Origin: Flavobacterium sasangense DSM 21067
GTDB lineage: Bacteria > Bacteroidota > Bacteroidia > Flavobacteriales > Flavobacteriaceae
Assembly: GCF_000686885.1 (NCBI RefSeq)
Contig: NZ_JMLU01000006.1
Location: 62,001-126,000, forward strand
DNA length: 64,000 bases
Direction: 5' to 3'
Shown: positions 6,210 through 14,502 of the stretch, in pieces
How the letters are laid out: every line of letters begins with the position of its first letter
Position numbering within the stretch: position 1 is the stretch's first letter
Position numbers and translations under genes: made by a program
The notes under the pieces: generated by a model
What the model was told of the DNA's origin: nothing
Databases searched by the model: none
What the model saw: the letters and a program-made list of their open reading frames with translations, nothing else

Positions 6210-6215
6210 ATGGTG

Positions 6216-6288
6216 TGGTACCTCCAGGGATCGAACCAGGGACACATGGATTTTCAGTCCATTGCTCTACCATCTGAGCTAAGGTACC
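6216..6288 (-). tRNA. tRNA-Phe (GAA)
   Basis: A 73-base cloverleaf with acceptor arms GGTACCT and AGGTACC, D-arm containing AGCTCAGATGGTAGAGC, anticodon loop CTGAAAA (anticodon GAA) and T-arm GGTTCGATCCC. The CCA end is not encoded directly after the discriminator A. Its 3' end faces the accessory region on the left, so it is the probable integration target of that element. Confidence 0.95.
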
Positions 6289-6327
6289 TTTACAATTTAG
6301 AGCATTACTGCTTGTTGATTGCGGGTG

Positions 6328-6358
6328 CAAATATAGAACGATTTTTATATTTTCCAAA
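6328..6358 (-). promoter_or_regulatory. Promoter of tRNA-Phe
   Basis: On the minus strand TTTG (6355-6358), a 19-base spacer and TATATTTG (6328-6335) match the Bacteroidota housekeeping promoter. The same GGTGCAAATATA string with the same spacing occurs before tRNA-Leu (54955-54985). Confidence 0.75.
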
Positions 6359-6383
6359 ACAAATAATAAAAAAAATCAATTTG

Positions 6384-6391
6384 TATATTTG
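6384..6391 (+). promoter_or_regulatory. Candidate -7 element of the coaX operon
   Basis: TATATTTG, followed by GCACC, lies 19 bases before the coaX start. No good TTTG is found 19 bases upstream, so the -33 part is weak. Confidence 0.5.
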
Positions 6392-6410
6392 CACCTCATA
6401 AAACAAAACC

Positions 6411-7145
6411 ATGCTTTTAACAATCGATGTTGGAAATTCAAGAATTAAAGTTGCTGTATTTGAACACAATAAGCAAGTTGACTTTTTTATTTTTGAAACA
6501 AATGAAGCGCTAAAAAATTTTAAAAATATTTTTAAAAAATATTCTAATCTTCAAAAAATCATACTTTCTTCGGTCGGAAAACTAGATGAAGACATGGTGA
6601 ATTTTATCAAAAGCCAGTTTGAAACAGAAATAATCACACACAAATCGAAGTTTCCTTTCACTAATTTATATTCGACTCCCGAAACTTTAGGAATAGATCG
6701 AATGGTTTTAGCCGCTGGCGCTACCTTGATGCATCCTAATCAAAATAGATTAATTATTGATGCCGGAACCTGTATTACTTATGATTTTGTAAATTCTGAA
6801 GACCAATATTTAGGAGGTGCAATATCTCCAGGAATTAAAATTAGATACAAGAGTTTAAACAATTACACTTCAAAATTGCCGTTATTATCTTTAAGTGAAG
6901 ATTTTGATATCATTGGAAATAGTACAAAAAGTGCCATTCATAGCGGTGTAATTAACGGAGTTCTCTTTGAAATTGAAGGGTTTATTTCACAATATTCTCT
7001 TAAAAATCAAGATTTAACAATAATTTTAACAGGAGGAGACGCAGAATTTTTGGCTAAAAGATTAAAAAGCACCATATTTGCCAATTCAAATTTCTTACTA
7101 GAGAGTTTGAACTTATTATCACTATACACAGAAAAAAATGATTAA
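6411..7145 (+). CDS. coaX: Type III pantothenate kinase
   Basis: Phosphorylates pantothenate with ATP, the first step of coenzyme A synthesis, in the cytosol. The 244-residue length fits CoaX. Family motifs are present: TIDVGNSRIK with Asp5 at the N-terminus (phosphate-binding loop of the ASKHA fold), GIDRM with Asp97, and IIDAGTC with Asp117, followed by GGAISPGI. It heads a rightward run of envelope genes; its end overlaps the next gene by eight bases, so the two are probably co-translated. This order (coaX, outer membrane protein, TPR protein, lptC) is typical of Flavobacterium relatives. Confidence 0.95.
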   Translation: MLLTIDVGNSRIKVAVFEHNKQVDFFIFETNEALKNFKNIFKKYSNLQKIILSSVGKLDEDMVNFIKSQFETEIITHKSKFPFTNLYSTPETLGIDRMVLAAGATLMHPNQNRLIIDAGTCITYDFVNSEDQYLGGAISPGIKIRYKSLNNYTSKLPLLSLSEDFDIIGNSTKSAIHSGVINGVLFEIEGFISQYSLKNQDLTIILTGGDAEFLAKRLKSTIFANSNFLLESLNLLSLYTEKND

Positions 7146-8403
7146 AAAACTTATAGTATTTGCTAGTATATTATTTTCGATAGTTTCATGGAGTCAGGAA
7201 AATACTGCTTCACCTTATTCTTATTATGGTCTTGGCGAAATTAAATTTAAAGGTACAGAAGACGCTAGATCAATGGGAGGCATTGGAATTGTTGCAGATA
7301 GTATTCATTTCAATTTGTTAAATCCAGCTTCTTACTCAAAAATAAAGTTTAGTACTTTCGCAATTGGATCTACTTCAACTTTTTCTACTTTTGAAACAAA
7401 CGGAAATAGTGAAAAAGCTAAGCGTACTAATCTAAATTATTTAGCTGTTGGCTTACCAATTAAGAAATTTGGCGTTTCTTTTGGACTAATGCCTTATTCA
7501 GCCGTGGGTTACAAAATCGAAAGCAACTCTCACAATGATGTAGATAACACAGATAGAACGAAAATTTCTACAGGAAATGGAAACATCAATCGCTTATTTA
7601 TAGGCTCATCTTATGCAATAAATAAAAAACTAAGTTTCGGTTTCAATATTAATTATAATTTTGGAGTAGTAGAAACACAATTTATTGAAACTATTTATGC
7701 ACCTGTCGAACTACAACTTAGAACACGAGAAAAGAATAATTCCAACATAAATGGCTTTTCATTTAACACAGGGGTTTATTATTCAAGAAATTTATCTCAA
7801 AAATTAAAACTTAATTCTTCTTTTGTTTACAGTCCTGAAGCTACTTTAGTTTCAGAAAACTCAAGAAATATTGCTACAATATTTTATAATATTTATGGAG
7901 GTGAAATAATTAGTTTACCAACCCAAGATATACCTGTAGAAGATCAAAAAATGAAAATACCAGCAAAATACACTTTTGGTAGTGGAATTGGTATGGATAA
8001 AAAGTGGTTTTTAGGAGCAGAAATATCATTTCAAGAAAACAGCAAGTTAAGAAATCGATTTAAAGACATTAACAATGCAACCTTTGAAAATTCAACAAGA
8101 ATCTCTTTAGGTGGATATTTTGTACCTAAACACGATTCCTTCTCTAATTATTTCAGTAGAGTAATTTATAGAGCAGGTTTTAGATATGAAAACACGGGTC
8201 TTGTTATAAGAAATGAAAGCATAAACGATTATGGCATGACTTTTGGAATAGGATTACCAGTTGGATTATCAAAAATTAATTTAGGCTTTGAATTTGGAAA
8301 AAAAGGAACCACATCACAAGGCTTAGTTCAAGAGAATTATTTTAACCTTAACATTGGATTATCGTTAAATGATTTATGGTTTAGAAAAAGAGAAATAAAT
8401 TAA
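7138..8403 (+). CDS. Outer membrane beta-barrel protein
   Basis: A 421-residue exported protein. The signal peptide ends near WSQ (residue 20), and the mature N-terminus (SPYSYYGLGE, RSMGGIG, LLNPASYS) is the pattern of Bacteroidota FadL/PorV-like barrels. Alternating hydrophobic strands continue to a C-terminal strand ending near LNDLWFRK. It starts inside coaX and is followed by a TPR protein and lptC, suggesting an envelope role. The substrate or partner is unknown. Family membership is read from signature segments only. Confidence 0.75.
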   Translation: MIKKLIVFASILFSIVSWSQENTASPYSYYGLGEIKFKGTEDARSMGGIGIVADSIHFNLLNPASYSKIKFSTFAIGSTSTFSTFETNGNSEKAKRTNLNYLAVGLPIKKFGVSFGLMPYSAVGYKIESNSHNDVDNTDRTKISTGNGNINRLFIGSSYAINKKLSFGFNINYNFGVVETQFIETIYAPVELQLRTREKNNSNINGFSFNTGVYYSRNLSQKLKLNSSFVYSPEATLVSENSRNIATIFYNIYGGEIISLPTQDIPVEDQKMKIPAKYTFGSGIGMDKKWFLGAEISFQENSKLRNRFKDINNATFENSTRISLGGYFVPKHDSFSNYFSRVIYRAGFRYENTGLVIRNESINDYGMTFGIGLPVGLSKINLGFEFGKKGTTSQGLVQENYFNLNIGLSLNDLWFRKREIN

Positions 8404-8422
8404 CAATTATAGCACCCAAAAA

Positions 8423-9784
8423 ATGAAAACGAAATTAACTTTACTATTTATAGCAGCAGCTAGTTTTTTTGTTCAAGCACAAAACACTGAAGCTTGTACT
8501 GAAACTTTAAGCTTAATGGCTACTTCAGTAAAAGCGAAAGATGTAGCAAGTTATGATTATTTAACAACTTTAAGAAAAGACTGCCCGTCTTTCCATAAAA
8601 GCATTTACTCTTATGGTGAATTAGCTATTAAAATGAAAATTGAAAAAGCAACAACACCACAAGATAAAGAAAAATACGTTCGTGATTTATTAAAATTATA
8701 TGATGAGCACGATCAATATTTTCCTGGAAATGGCGCTGGAAATAAAATGAAAAAAGGTTTAGTTTTGTTTGAAAACAAAGTCGGAACAACTGATGAAGTA
8801 TTTCAATTATTAGATGTTGCATTCAAAACTGACTATGCAAACTTTAAGTATGCAAAAGCGATGTATGTTTATTTCGAAATTTTAGTAAACAACCACAAAG
8901 CCAACAAAGGTGTAGAATTACAACAAGTATTTGATAAATATGACGATATTTCAAAAAAACTTGATGAGGAAGAAAAAGAATTATCTGAAGAAAATGATAG
9001 CTTTTTAACAAAAGAAGAAGCTGGGCAAGCTTTAACAGACAAAGAGAAAGCTAGAAAAACCAGAATTGAAAACAGTTTAGAAATTTTTGGAAATGTTAGA
9101 AATGACATGGACAATATTGTTCTAGAATTATCTACTTGTGAAAAACTTATTCCATTTTACCAAAAAGGATTTGAGTTAAACAAAACGAATGAAGAGTGGT
9201 TAAAAAGAGCCGCAAATCGTTTAGATGTAAAAGGATGTGATTCTGACCCAATATTCTCAAAAATATCTGAAGCGCTTTATAAATTAAATCCGAGTGCTGA
9301 CGCTGCGTATCAGTTAGGTGTAGTGGAAATTCAAAGAAAAAACACTACTAAAGCTTTAGATTATTTTAATCAAGCTGCTAACTTATTTACTGACAATACT
9401 AAAAAAGCAAATGTATATTACAGAATTGCAGTAATGTATAGCAAATCAAACAAAGTGCAAGCTCGTACTTATGCAAGAAAAGCATTATCTGTAAAACCAT
9501 CTTTCGGTAAAGCCTATTTATTGATTGCTCAACTTTATGGAAGCAGCATCAATGATTGCGGAAATGACCAATTTGAAAAAAGAGCTATGTACTGGTTAGC
9601 TGCTCAATACTGTGATAAAGCAGGAGCAGTTGATTCATCAATCAAAGCAACTGCAAGTAAAACAGCTGCAAGTTATAGAGCCGCTGCTCCATCTAAAACA
9701 GAAATTTTCCAATCTGGAAAAGCTGGACAAAGAGTTGCCTTTAACTGTTGGGTTGGAGAAAGTATTGTAGTTCCAAATTTGTAA
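8423..9784 (+). CDS. Exported tetratricopeptide-repeat protein
   Basis: A 453-residue periplasmic or outer-membrane-associated protein with a signal peptide ending at about VQAQ (residue 19). Helical TPR-like repeats fill the C-terminal half (about residues 290-390: 'AAYQLGVVEIQRKNTTKALDYFNQAANLF', 'KANVYYRIAVMYSKSNKVQARTYARKAL'), and a charged coiled-coil segment lies near residues 175-215. Paired Cys residues are scattered through the protein. It sits between the barrel gene and lptC, 20 bases and 1 base apart. TPRs mediate protein contacts; a specific partner is not known. Confidence 0.85.
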   Translation: MKTKLTLLFIAAASFFVQAQNTEACTETLSLMATSVKAKDVASYDYLTTLRKDCPSFHKSIYSYGELAIKMKIEKATTPQDKEKYVRDLLKLYDEHDQYFPGNGAGNKMKKGLVLFENKVGTTDEVFQLLDVAFKTDYANFKYAKAMYVYFEILVNNHKANKGVELQQVFDKYDDISKKLDEEEKELSEENDSFLTKEEAGQALTDKEKARKTRIENSLEIFGNVRNDMDNIVLELSTCEKLIPFYQKGFELNKTNEEWLKRAANRLDVKGCDSDPIFSKISEALYKLNPSADAAYQLGVVEIQRKNTTKALDYFNQAANLFTDNTKKANVYYRIAVMYSKSNKVQARTYARKALSVKPSFGKAYLLIAQLYGSSINDCGNDQFEKRAMYWLAAQYCDKAGAVDSSIKATASKTAASYRAAAPSKTEIFQSGKAGQRVAFNCWVGESIVVPNL

Positions 9785-9785
9785 A

Positions 9786-10346
9786 ATGAAGTTATTCATT
9801 AAAAATAATATTCTAAACATGGTCACGATTTTTATCGTGACTATGTTTTTTTCATGTGAAAGCGACATCAAAAAAGTACAACAACTTAGTGAAACAAGTT
9901 TTATACCTACTGGAGAAGCCGACACCATCAATTTAAAGTATACCGATTCTGGACAAATTAAATCTATTTTAAAAAGTCCAAAAATGTTAGATTACAGTAA
10001 CATCACAAATCCATTTACAGAGTTCCCAAAAGGCATCCATGTTACATTAATTGATAATAAAGGAAATACTACCACCGTTGTTGCAAACTACGCCATTTCC
10101 TACAAAAAAACGAATATCATTGATCTTCAAGGCAATGTAATTATTAGCTCTCAAAATGGTAAAAAACTAGAAACTTCTCAATTGTATTTTGATCAAAAAA
10201 ACGAATGGTTTTTTACAGAAAAACACTTTAAATACACAGACGAAGCAGGAGGTTATTTAGAAGGACCTGGTGTTGATTTCAGCAAAGACTTTAAAATTTT
10301 TAACATGCAACAAAGTAGTGGCGAAGTAAACACTACTGACAAATAA
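9786..10346 (+). CDS. lptC: LPS export lipoprotein LptC
   Basis: A periplasmic bridge component of the Lpt machine that moves lipopolysaccharide from the inner to the outer membrane. It has 186 residues with a lipobox (FFSC, Cys24), which is usual for Bacteroidota LptC, and the OstA-like beta-jellyroll signature (GKKLETSQLYFDQKNEWFFTE at about 117-137). It begins one base after the TPR gene. Oddly, a strong terminator-like hairpin with a T-run lies inside the signal-peptide coding region (9815-9852), which may reduce its expression relative to upstream genes. Confidence 0.85.
   Translation: MKLFIKNNILNMVTIFIVTMFFSCESDIKKVQQLSETSFIPTGEADTINLKYTDSGQIKSILKSPKMLDYSNITNPFTEFPKGIHVTLIDNKGNTTTVVANYAISYKKTNIIDLQGNVIISSQNGKKLETSQLYFDQKNEWFFTEKHFKYTDEAGGYLEGPGVDFSKDFKIFNMQQSSGEVNTTDK
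9815..9852 (+). terminator. Terminator-like hairpin inside the lptC start
   Basis: AAACATGGTCACGAT (9815-9829) pairs with ATCGTGACTATGTTT (9834-9848) around a TTTT loop; the only non-Watson-Crick pair is G-T. A T-run follows at once. It encodes residues 11-22 of LptC. It would end transcripts from the TPR gene or attenuate lptC. Confidence 0.65.
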
Positions 10347-10393
10347 TTGTTTTTCAATCTCCTTTTTATTACATTTGATAAAATTAATTTACC

Positions 10394-10582
10394 ATGACAT
10401 ACTTAAAATTTATCCAATATATCTATTTAATTTTTGCAGTTTTCTTTCTATACGATGCTTTTAGAAAATATCAAGAAGGAAAAGAATTAAGTGACATAGG
10501 TTTAAGTTTAATTATTGCTGGTGTTTCAGTAGGAATGTTTTTCTTTAGAAGACATTTTCACAACAAATACCAAAAAAAATAA
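10394..10582 (+). CDS. Small inner membrane protein
   Basis: A 62-residue protein with two hydrophobic helices (about residues 3-20 and 34-52) joined by a short charged loop, ending in a basic tail. It lies between lptC and the CNNM/CBS gene, seven bases before the latter, and belongs to the same run. No function is known to me; similar small proteins occupy this position in related genomes. Confidence 0.7.
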   Translation: MTYLKFIQYIYLIFAVFFLYDAFRKYQEGKELSDIGLSLIIAGVSVGMFFFRRHFHNKYQKK

Positions 10583-10589
10583 ACATTAA

Positions 10590-11855
10590 ATGGAGATAGC
10601 CATTATTGTAATTTGCTTACTACTTTCGGCTTTCTTTTCTGGAATGGAAATCGCTTATGTTTCTTCAAACAAAGTATATTTATCTATTGAGAAAAGACAA
10701 CAAAACTTTAATGCCTCTATCCTCAATAAACTTACAGAAAAACCTTCACAGTTTATAACTTCAATGCTCCTTGGAAACAATGTAGTATTAGTAGTATATG
10801 GTATTTATTCTGGAGATTTAATCATCAATTGGTTAGAAGGCTTTTTTGAATTTACAGCATTTATTGGATTACTGCTTCAAACGTTAATTTCTACTGCAAT
10901 CATTTTATTAACAGCAGAATTTCTACCAAAAGTTTTCTTTCAAATTTATGCCAATTCTTTTATTAAGTTTTTTGCCGTTCCAAGTTATTTCTTTTATCAA
11001 TTATTCTTTTGGCCAACAAAATTTATCATTTGGATTTCAGACATTATCTTAAGAACCTTTTTTAAAACACCAGGCGATCAAGTAAAAGAATATTTCAGCA
11101 AAGTAGAATTAGAAAACTATATTACGGAACAAATGAACAATGTTTCGCAAGACAATGAAATCGATTCCGAAATTCAAATATTCCAAAATGCACTTGAGTT
11201 TTCCGATTTGAAAGCAAGAGATATTATGACGCCGAGAACCGAGATTAGCGGTGTTGATATATTAGATTCGGTTGCTGAACTTAAAGAAAATTTTATTAAA
11301 ACAGGCTACTCAAAATTACTTATTTACCAAAATTCTATTGATGATATTTTAGGCTATGTGCATTCATTTGAACTGTTTAAAAAACCAAAAACCATCAAAA
11401 GTATAATGATTCCCGTTGAATATATTCCAGAAACAATTTACATTAAAGATGCTTTAGATTTACTAACCAAAAAGAGAAAAAGTATTGCAGTAGTTTTAGA
11501 TGAATACGGCGGAACATCTGGAATCATAACCGTGGAAGATATTATCGAGCAACTTTTTGGAGAAATTGAAGACGAACATGATTTAGACGAAGAATTAATA
11601 GACGAAATCATAGAAGAAAACACATATTTGTTCTCTGCCCGACTAGAAGTTGAATTCTTAAATGAAAAGTACAACTTACAAATTCCAGAATCGGATTCGT
11701 ACACAACTTTAGGCGGTTACATTGTAAATCACACAAAGGAAATTCCAACAAATGAAGAAAAAATCATAATCGAGAATTTTGAAATTATCATCCATTCGGC
11801 AAGTAATAAAAAAATAGAATTGGTTCGTTTTTCGGTAAAAGAAGAAAAAAGATAA
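10590..11855 (+). CDS. CNNM/CBS-domain membrane protein (hemolysin-C family)
   Basis: A 421-residue integral membrane protein: an N-terminal CNNM (DUF21) domain with about four membrane segments (1-165), a pair of CBS domains (about 205-325, with the MTPRTEI signature near 213 and VLDEYGGTSGI near 302) and a C-terminal CorC/HlyC domain. Family members are linked to Mg2+ or Co2+ efflux. It is a paralogue of the GldE gene at 61334-62626 but does not adjoin gldD, so it is not called GldE. The older name 'hemolysin' should not be taken as a function. Confidence 0.85.
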   Translation: MEIAIIVICLLLSAFFSGMEIAYVSSNKVYLSIEKRQQNFNASILNKLTEKPSQFITSMLLGNNVVLVVYGIYSGDLIINWLEGFFEFTAFIGLLLQTLISTAIILLTAEFLPKVFFQIYANSFIKFFAVPSYFFYQLFFWPTKFIIWISDIILRTFFKTPGDQVKEYFSKVELENYITEQMNNVSQDNEIDSEIQIFQNALEFSDLKARDIMTPRTEISGVDILDSVAELKENFIKTGYSKLLIYQNSIDDILGYVHSFELFKKPKTIKSIMIPVEYIPETIYIKDALDLLTKKRKSIAVVLDEYGGTSGIITVEDIIEQLFGEIEDEHDLDEELIDEIIEENTYLFSARLEVEFLNEKYNLQIPESDSYTTLGGYIVNHTKEIPTNEEKIIIENFEIIIHSASNKKIELVRFSVKEEKR

Positions 11856-11954
11856 AAATCTTTAAAAATTTGAAGTAAAATATGACTTTACTATTTTATT
11901 ATTAAATAGATAATTGTATTTTCGCCCTCTGAAAAAAATTAAACACAAATAAAA

Positions 11955-14012
11955 ATGGCAGTTTTATCTAAAATTAGACAACGTTCATTCTTCCTAATTA
12001 TTATCATTGCTTTAGCATTGTTTTCATTTGTATTAGCAGATGTAATTCAAAGTGGCACATTTAGCGCAGGAGCTAACAATGTAGGTTCGGTTAACGGAAC
12101 AGACATTGAAGCACAAGAATTTATGCAAAATGTTTCAAACATTGAAAAACAAGGTCAAGGCACTAGCACTACTCAAGCAATGAATAGCGCTTGGGAACAA
12201 GAAGTTAGAAGAATTATCCTTACAGAAGAATTCGATAAATTAGGTTTAAAAATTGGTAGCGAACAATTAATTAACGTTATCAAACAAAATCCTAACTTAG
12301 CTCAAAATCCTCAATTTTTGAATGCTGCTGGTCAATTTGACGAAAATAAATTCAAAGAATTTTTGAAGGGAATCAAAAATGCTCCAGACCAATCTCAATG
12401 GATAGAATGGAAAGCGTTTGAAAAAAATGTTGAAAGATATGCTGTAGAGCAAATGTACAACACTATGATAAAATCTGGTGTTTACACTACCAAAGCAGAA
12501 GGTAAATTCCAATACAAATTAGAAAACGACAAAGTAGATTTCGAATATGTAACTGTTGCTTTTTCAACTGTAAATGATGATCAAGTTAAAGTTACTGATG
12601 CTGAGATTATCGACTTTATGAAAAAATCTCCTAAAAAATACAAATCTGAAAATACAACAAGTATTGATTTCGTTTTAGTAGAAAACAAACCATCAAAAGA
12701 AGACGAACAAGCAATGTTATCTTCAATTGGTGATGTTAAAGTAAAATTTGACTCAGTTGCAAATGTTGGAGAATTTGTAAATGCCAATTCAGATATTAAA
12801 TTTGATTCTACTTATTTAGCGAAAAAAGATTTACCTCTTGATTACCAAGAAGCATTATTCAATTTACCTGTTGGAGGTGTTTATGGACCATACGTTTTCA
12901 ACGGACACCAATGTATTTCTAGAATGATTGCTAAAAAAGGAAATGCTAGCGCTAAAGCTAGTCATATTTTATTAGCTTACAAAGGAGCTCCTCAATCTAC
13001 TGCAACCAGAACAAAAGAAGAAGCTCAAGCTTTAGCAAATGACTTATTAGCTCAAGCAAAAGCAAATCCAGGAAACTTTGCTATGTTAGCAATGACAAAC
13101 TCAGACGATCCAGGATCTAAAAATAATGGTGGTGAATATGACAATATCACTCCAGGACAAATGGTACCTAAATTTAATGACTTCGTATTCAATAATCCTG
13201 TAGGCTCTATCGGTGTTGTTGAAACTGATTTTGGTTTCCACGTAATCAAAGTTACCGATAAATATGATGCCGTTCTAATGGGGACTGTAGCTCAAAAAAT
13301 TCAACCATCTGAGACAACTATTGACGCTATTTACACAAAAGCAAGTCAATTAGAAGCTGATGCTAATGAAAATACAGATTTTGCAGCTTTAGCTAAAAAA
13401 GCAGGATTAGAAGTAATACCAGCTACCAACTTAAAAGGATTCGACGAGTACGTTCAAGGAGTGGGTTCTCAAAGAGAAATCATCAGATGGTCATTCAATA
13501 AAGATACAGAAATTGGTGATGTTAGACGTTTTGAAGTTCCTCAAGGTTTTGTTATTGCAAAATTAAAAGACAAAAACGAAAGTGGTTTATTACCAATTGA
13601 CATAGCAAAACAACAAGTTGAACCAATCATTAAAAATCAGAAAAAAGCTGAAATTATTAAGAAAAAAATGAGTGGTGCTTCTTTAGAAGCAGTTGCAAAA
13701 GCTTCTGGAGCTTCTGTTCAACCTGCTATGGGAGTTTCATTAAAAATGCCAGTTATTCCTAACATCGGCAATGAACCTAAAGTTGTAGGTAAAGCTTTTG
13801 GATTAGCTGCAGGTAAAACTTCTGAAGTTATTGAAGGAAACTCAGGTATGTTTATGGTAAGAGCTAAAGCTGTAACTAAAGCACCTGAAGTACCAAGTTA
13901 CACAACTTACATTACTCAAGATAGAACTCAAAATCAATCATACGCTATCTCTAAAGCATACACAGCTTTAAAAGATAAAGCAGAGATCAAAGATAACAGA
14001 GCTAACTTCTAA
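11955..14012 (+). CDS. Membrane-anchored peptidyl-prolyl isomerase (PpiD/SurA-like)
   Basis: A 685-residue periplasmic folding factor. An N-terminal anchor (about residues 11-30) is followed by a SurA-like N-domain, then a parvulin domain at about 331-440 (KASHILL, FAMLAMTNSDDPGSKNNGGEY, GFHVIKV), then a further helical domain to the end. The architecture is that of PpiD, which assists outer membrane and exported proteins near the Sec exit. It has a 99-base leader of its own and ends at a bidirectional terminator. It closes the envelope run started by coaX. Confidence 0.9.
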   Translation: MAVLSKIRQRSFFLIIIIALALFSFVLADVIQSGTFSAGANNVGSVNGTDIEAQEFMQNVSNIEKQGQGTSTTQAMNSAWEQEVRRIILTEEFDKLGLKIGSEQLINVIKQNPNLAQNPQFLNAAGQFDENKFKEFLKGIKNAPDQSQWIEWKAFEKNVERYAVEQMYNTMIKSGVYTTKAEGKFQYKLENDKVDFEYVTVAFSTVNDDQVKVTDAEIIDFMKKSPKKYKSENTTSIDFVLVENKPSKEDEQAMLSSIGDVKVKFDSVANVGEFVNANSDIKFDSTYLAKKDLPLDYQEALFNLPVGGVYGPYVFNGHQCISRMIAKKGNASAKASHILLAYKGAPQSTATRTKEEAQALANDLLAQAKANPGNFAMLAMTNSDDPGSKNNGGEYDNITPGQMVPKFNDFVFNNPVGSIGVVETDFGFHVIKVTDKYDAVLMGTVAQKIQPSETTIDAIYTKASQLEADANENTDFAALAKKAGLEVIPATNLKGFDEYVQGVGSQREIIRWSFNKDTEIGDVRRFEVPQGFVIAKLKDKNESGLLPIDIAKQQVEPIIKNQKKAEIIKKKMSGASLEAVAKASGASVQPAMGVSLKMPVIPNIGNEPKVVGKAFGLAAGKTSEVIEGNSGMFMVRAKAVTKAPEVPSYTTYITQDRTQNQSYAISKAYTALKDKAEIKDNRANF

Positions 14013-14029
14013 GAAGAGTTTCATATAAT

Positions 14030-14067
14030 AAAAAAGGCTATCCGAAAATCGTGATAGCCTTTTTTTA
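14030..14067. terminator. Bidirectional terminator between ppiD-like gene and umuD
   Basis: AGGCTATC (14035-14042) pairs with GATAGCCT (14053-14060) with A and T runs on both sides. It serves the convergent genes ending at 14012 and 14065. Confidence 0.85.
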
Positions 14068-14502
14068 TTTAATTTGTTTTATAACGTAAGTCACAATGCC
14101 CCAAATTATAAATTCGTTATGCGGCTTAATTTGAATGGGAGCATAACTTGGATTTTCGGGCATTAAGAAAACAGCTTCATCAGTTTTCTTGATTCGTTTT
14201 ACTGTAAACTCACCGTCAATAAAACAAACCGCTACAGCATTATTTCTTGGCTCAAGACTTCTATCAATTACTAAAATATCGCCATCATCAATTCCTGCCC
14301 CTGTCATGGAGTTTCCACTTGCTTTGGCATAAAAGGTTGCTTCTTTATTCTTAATCAACAAATGATCTAAACTTACTTTTGATTCTTCAAAATCAGCTGC
14401 AGGCGAAGGAAATCCCGCTTTAATTTCACTCGAAATAAATGAGGTTTCGATCGGATTTTCAAAATCAGGAACGAAGAAAGTTATTTTGGAATTTACTTGC
14501 AT
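14065..14502 (-). CDS. umuD: UmuD-like translesion polymerase regulator
   Basis: A 145-residue S24/LexA-type self-cleaving protein that, once processed, pairs with UmuC for error-prone synthesis past DNA damage. The cleavage site is AG-FPSPAAD (Ala29-Gly30) instead of the Cys-Gly of E. coli. The catalytic dyad is present: Ser65 in SGNSM and Lys102 in FTVKR. Its start overlaps the end of umuC by ten bases; the order umuC then umuD on the transcript is reversed relative to E. coli. Expression is presumably damage-inducible, but I see no recognisable SOS box. Confidence 0.9.
   Translation of the reverse strand: MQVNSKITFFVPDFENPIETSFISSEIKAGFPSPAADFEESKVSLDHLLIKNKEATFYAKASGNSMTGAGIDDGDILVIDRSLEPRNNAVAVCFIDGEFTVKRIKKTDEAVFLMPENPSYAPIQIKPHNEFIIWGIVTYVIKQIK

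Noticed and set aside
6210-6401. 63-codon frame across tRNA-Phe
   Set aside because: It overlaps the tRNA and both promoters and has no coding character.
10590-11855. Calling the first CNNM/CBS protein GldE
   Set aside because: Its architecture is the same, but it lacks the gldD/ssb neighbourhood that marks GldE, which is present at 61334-62626.
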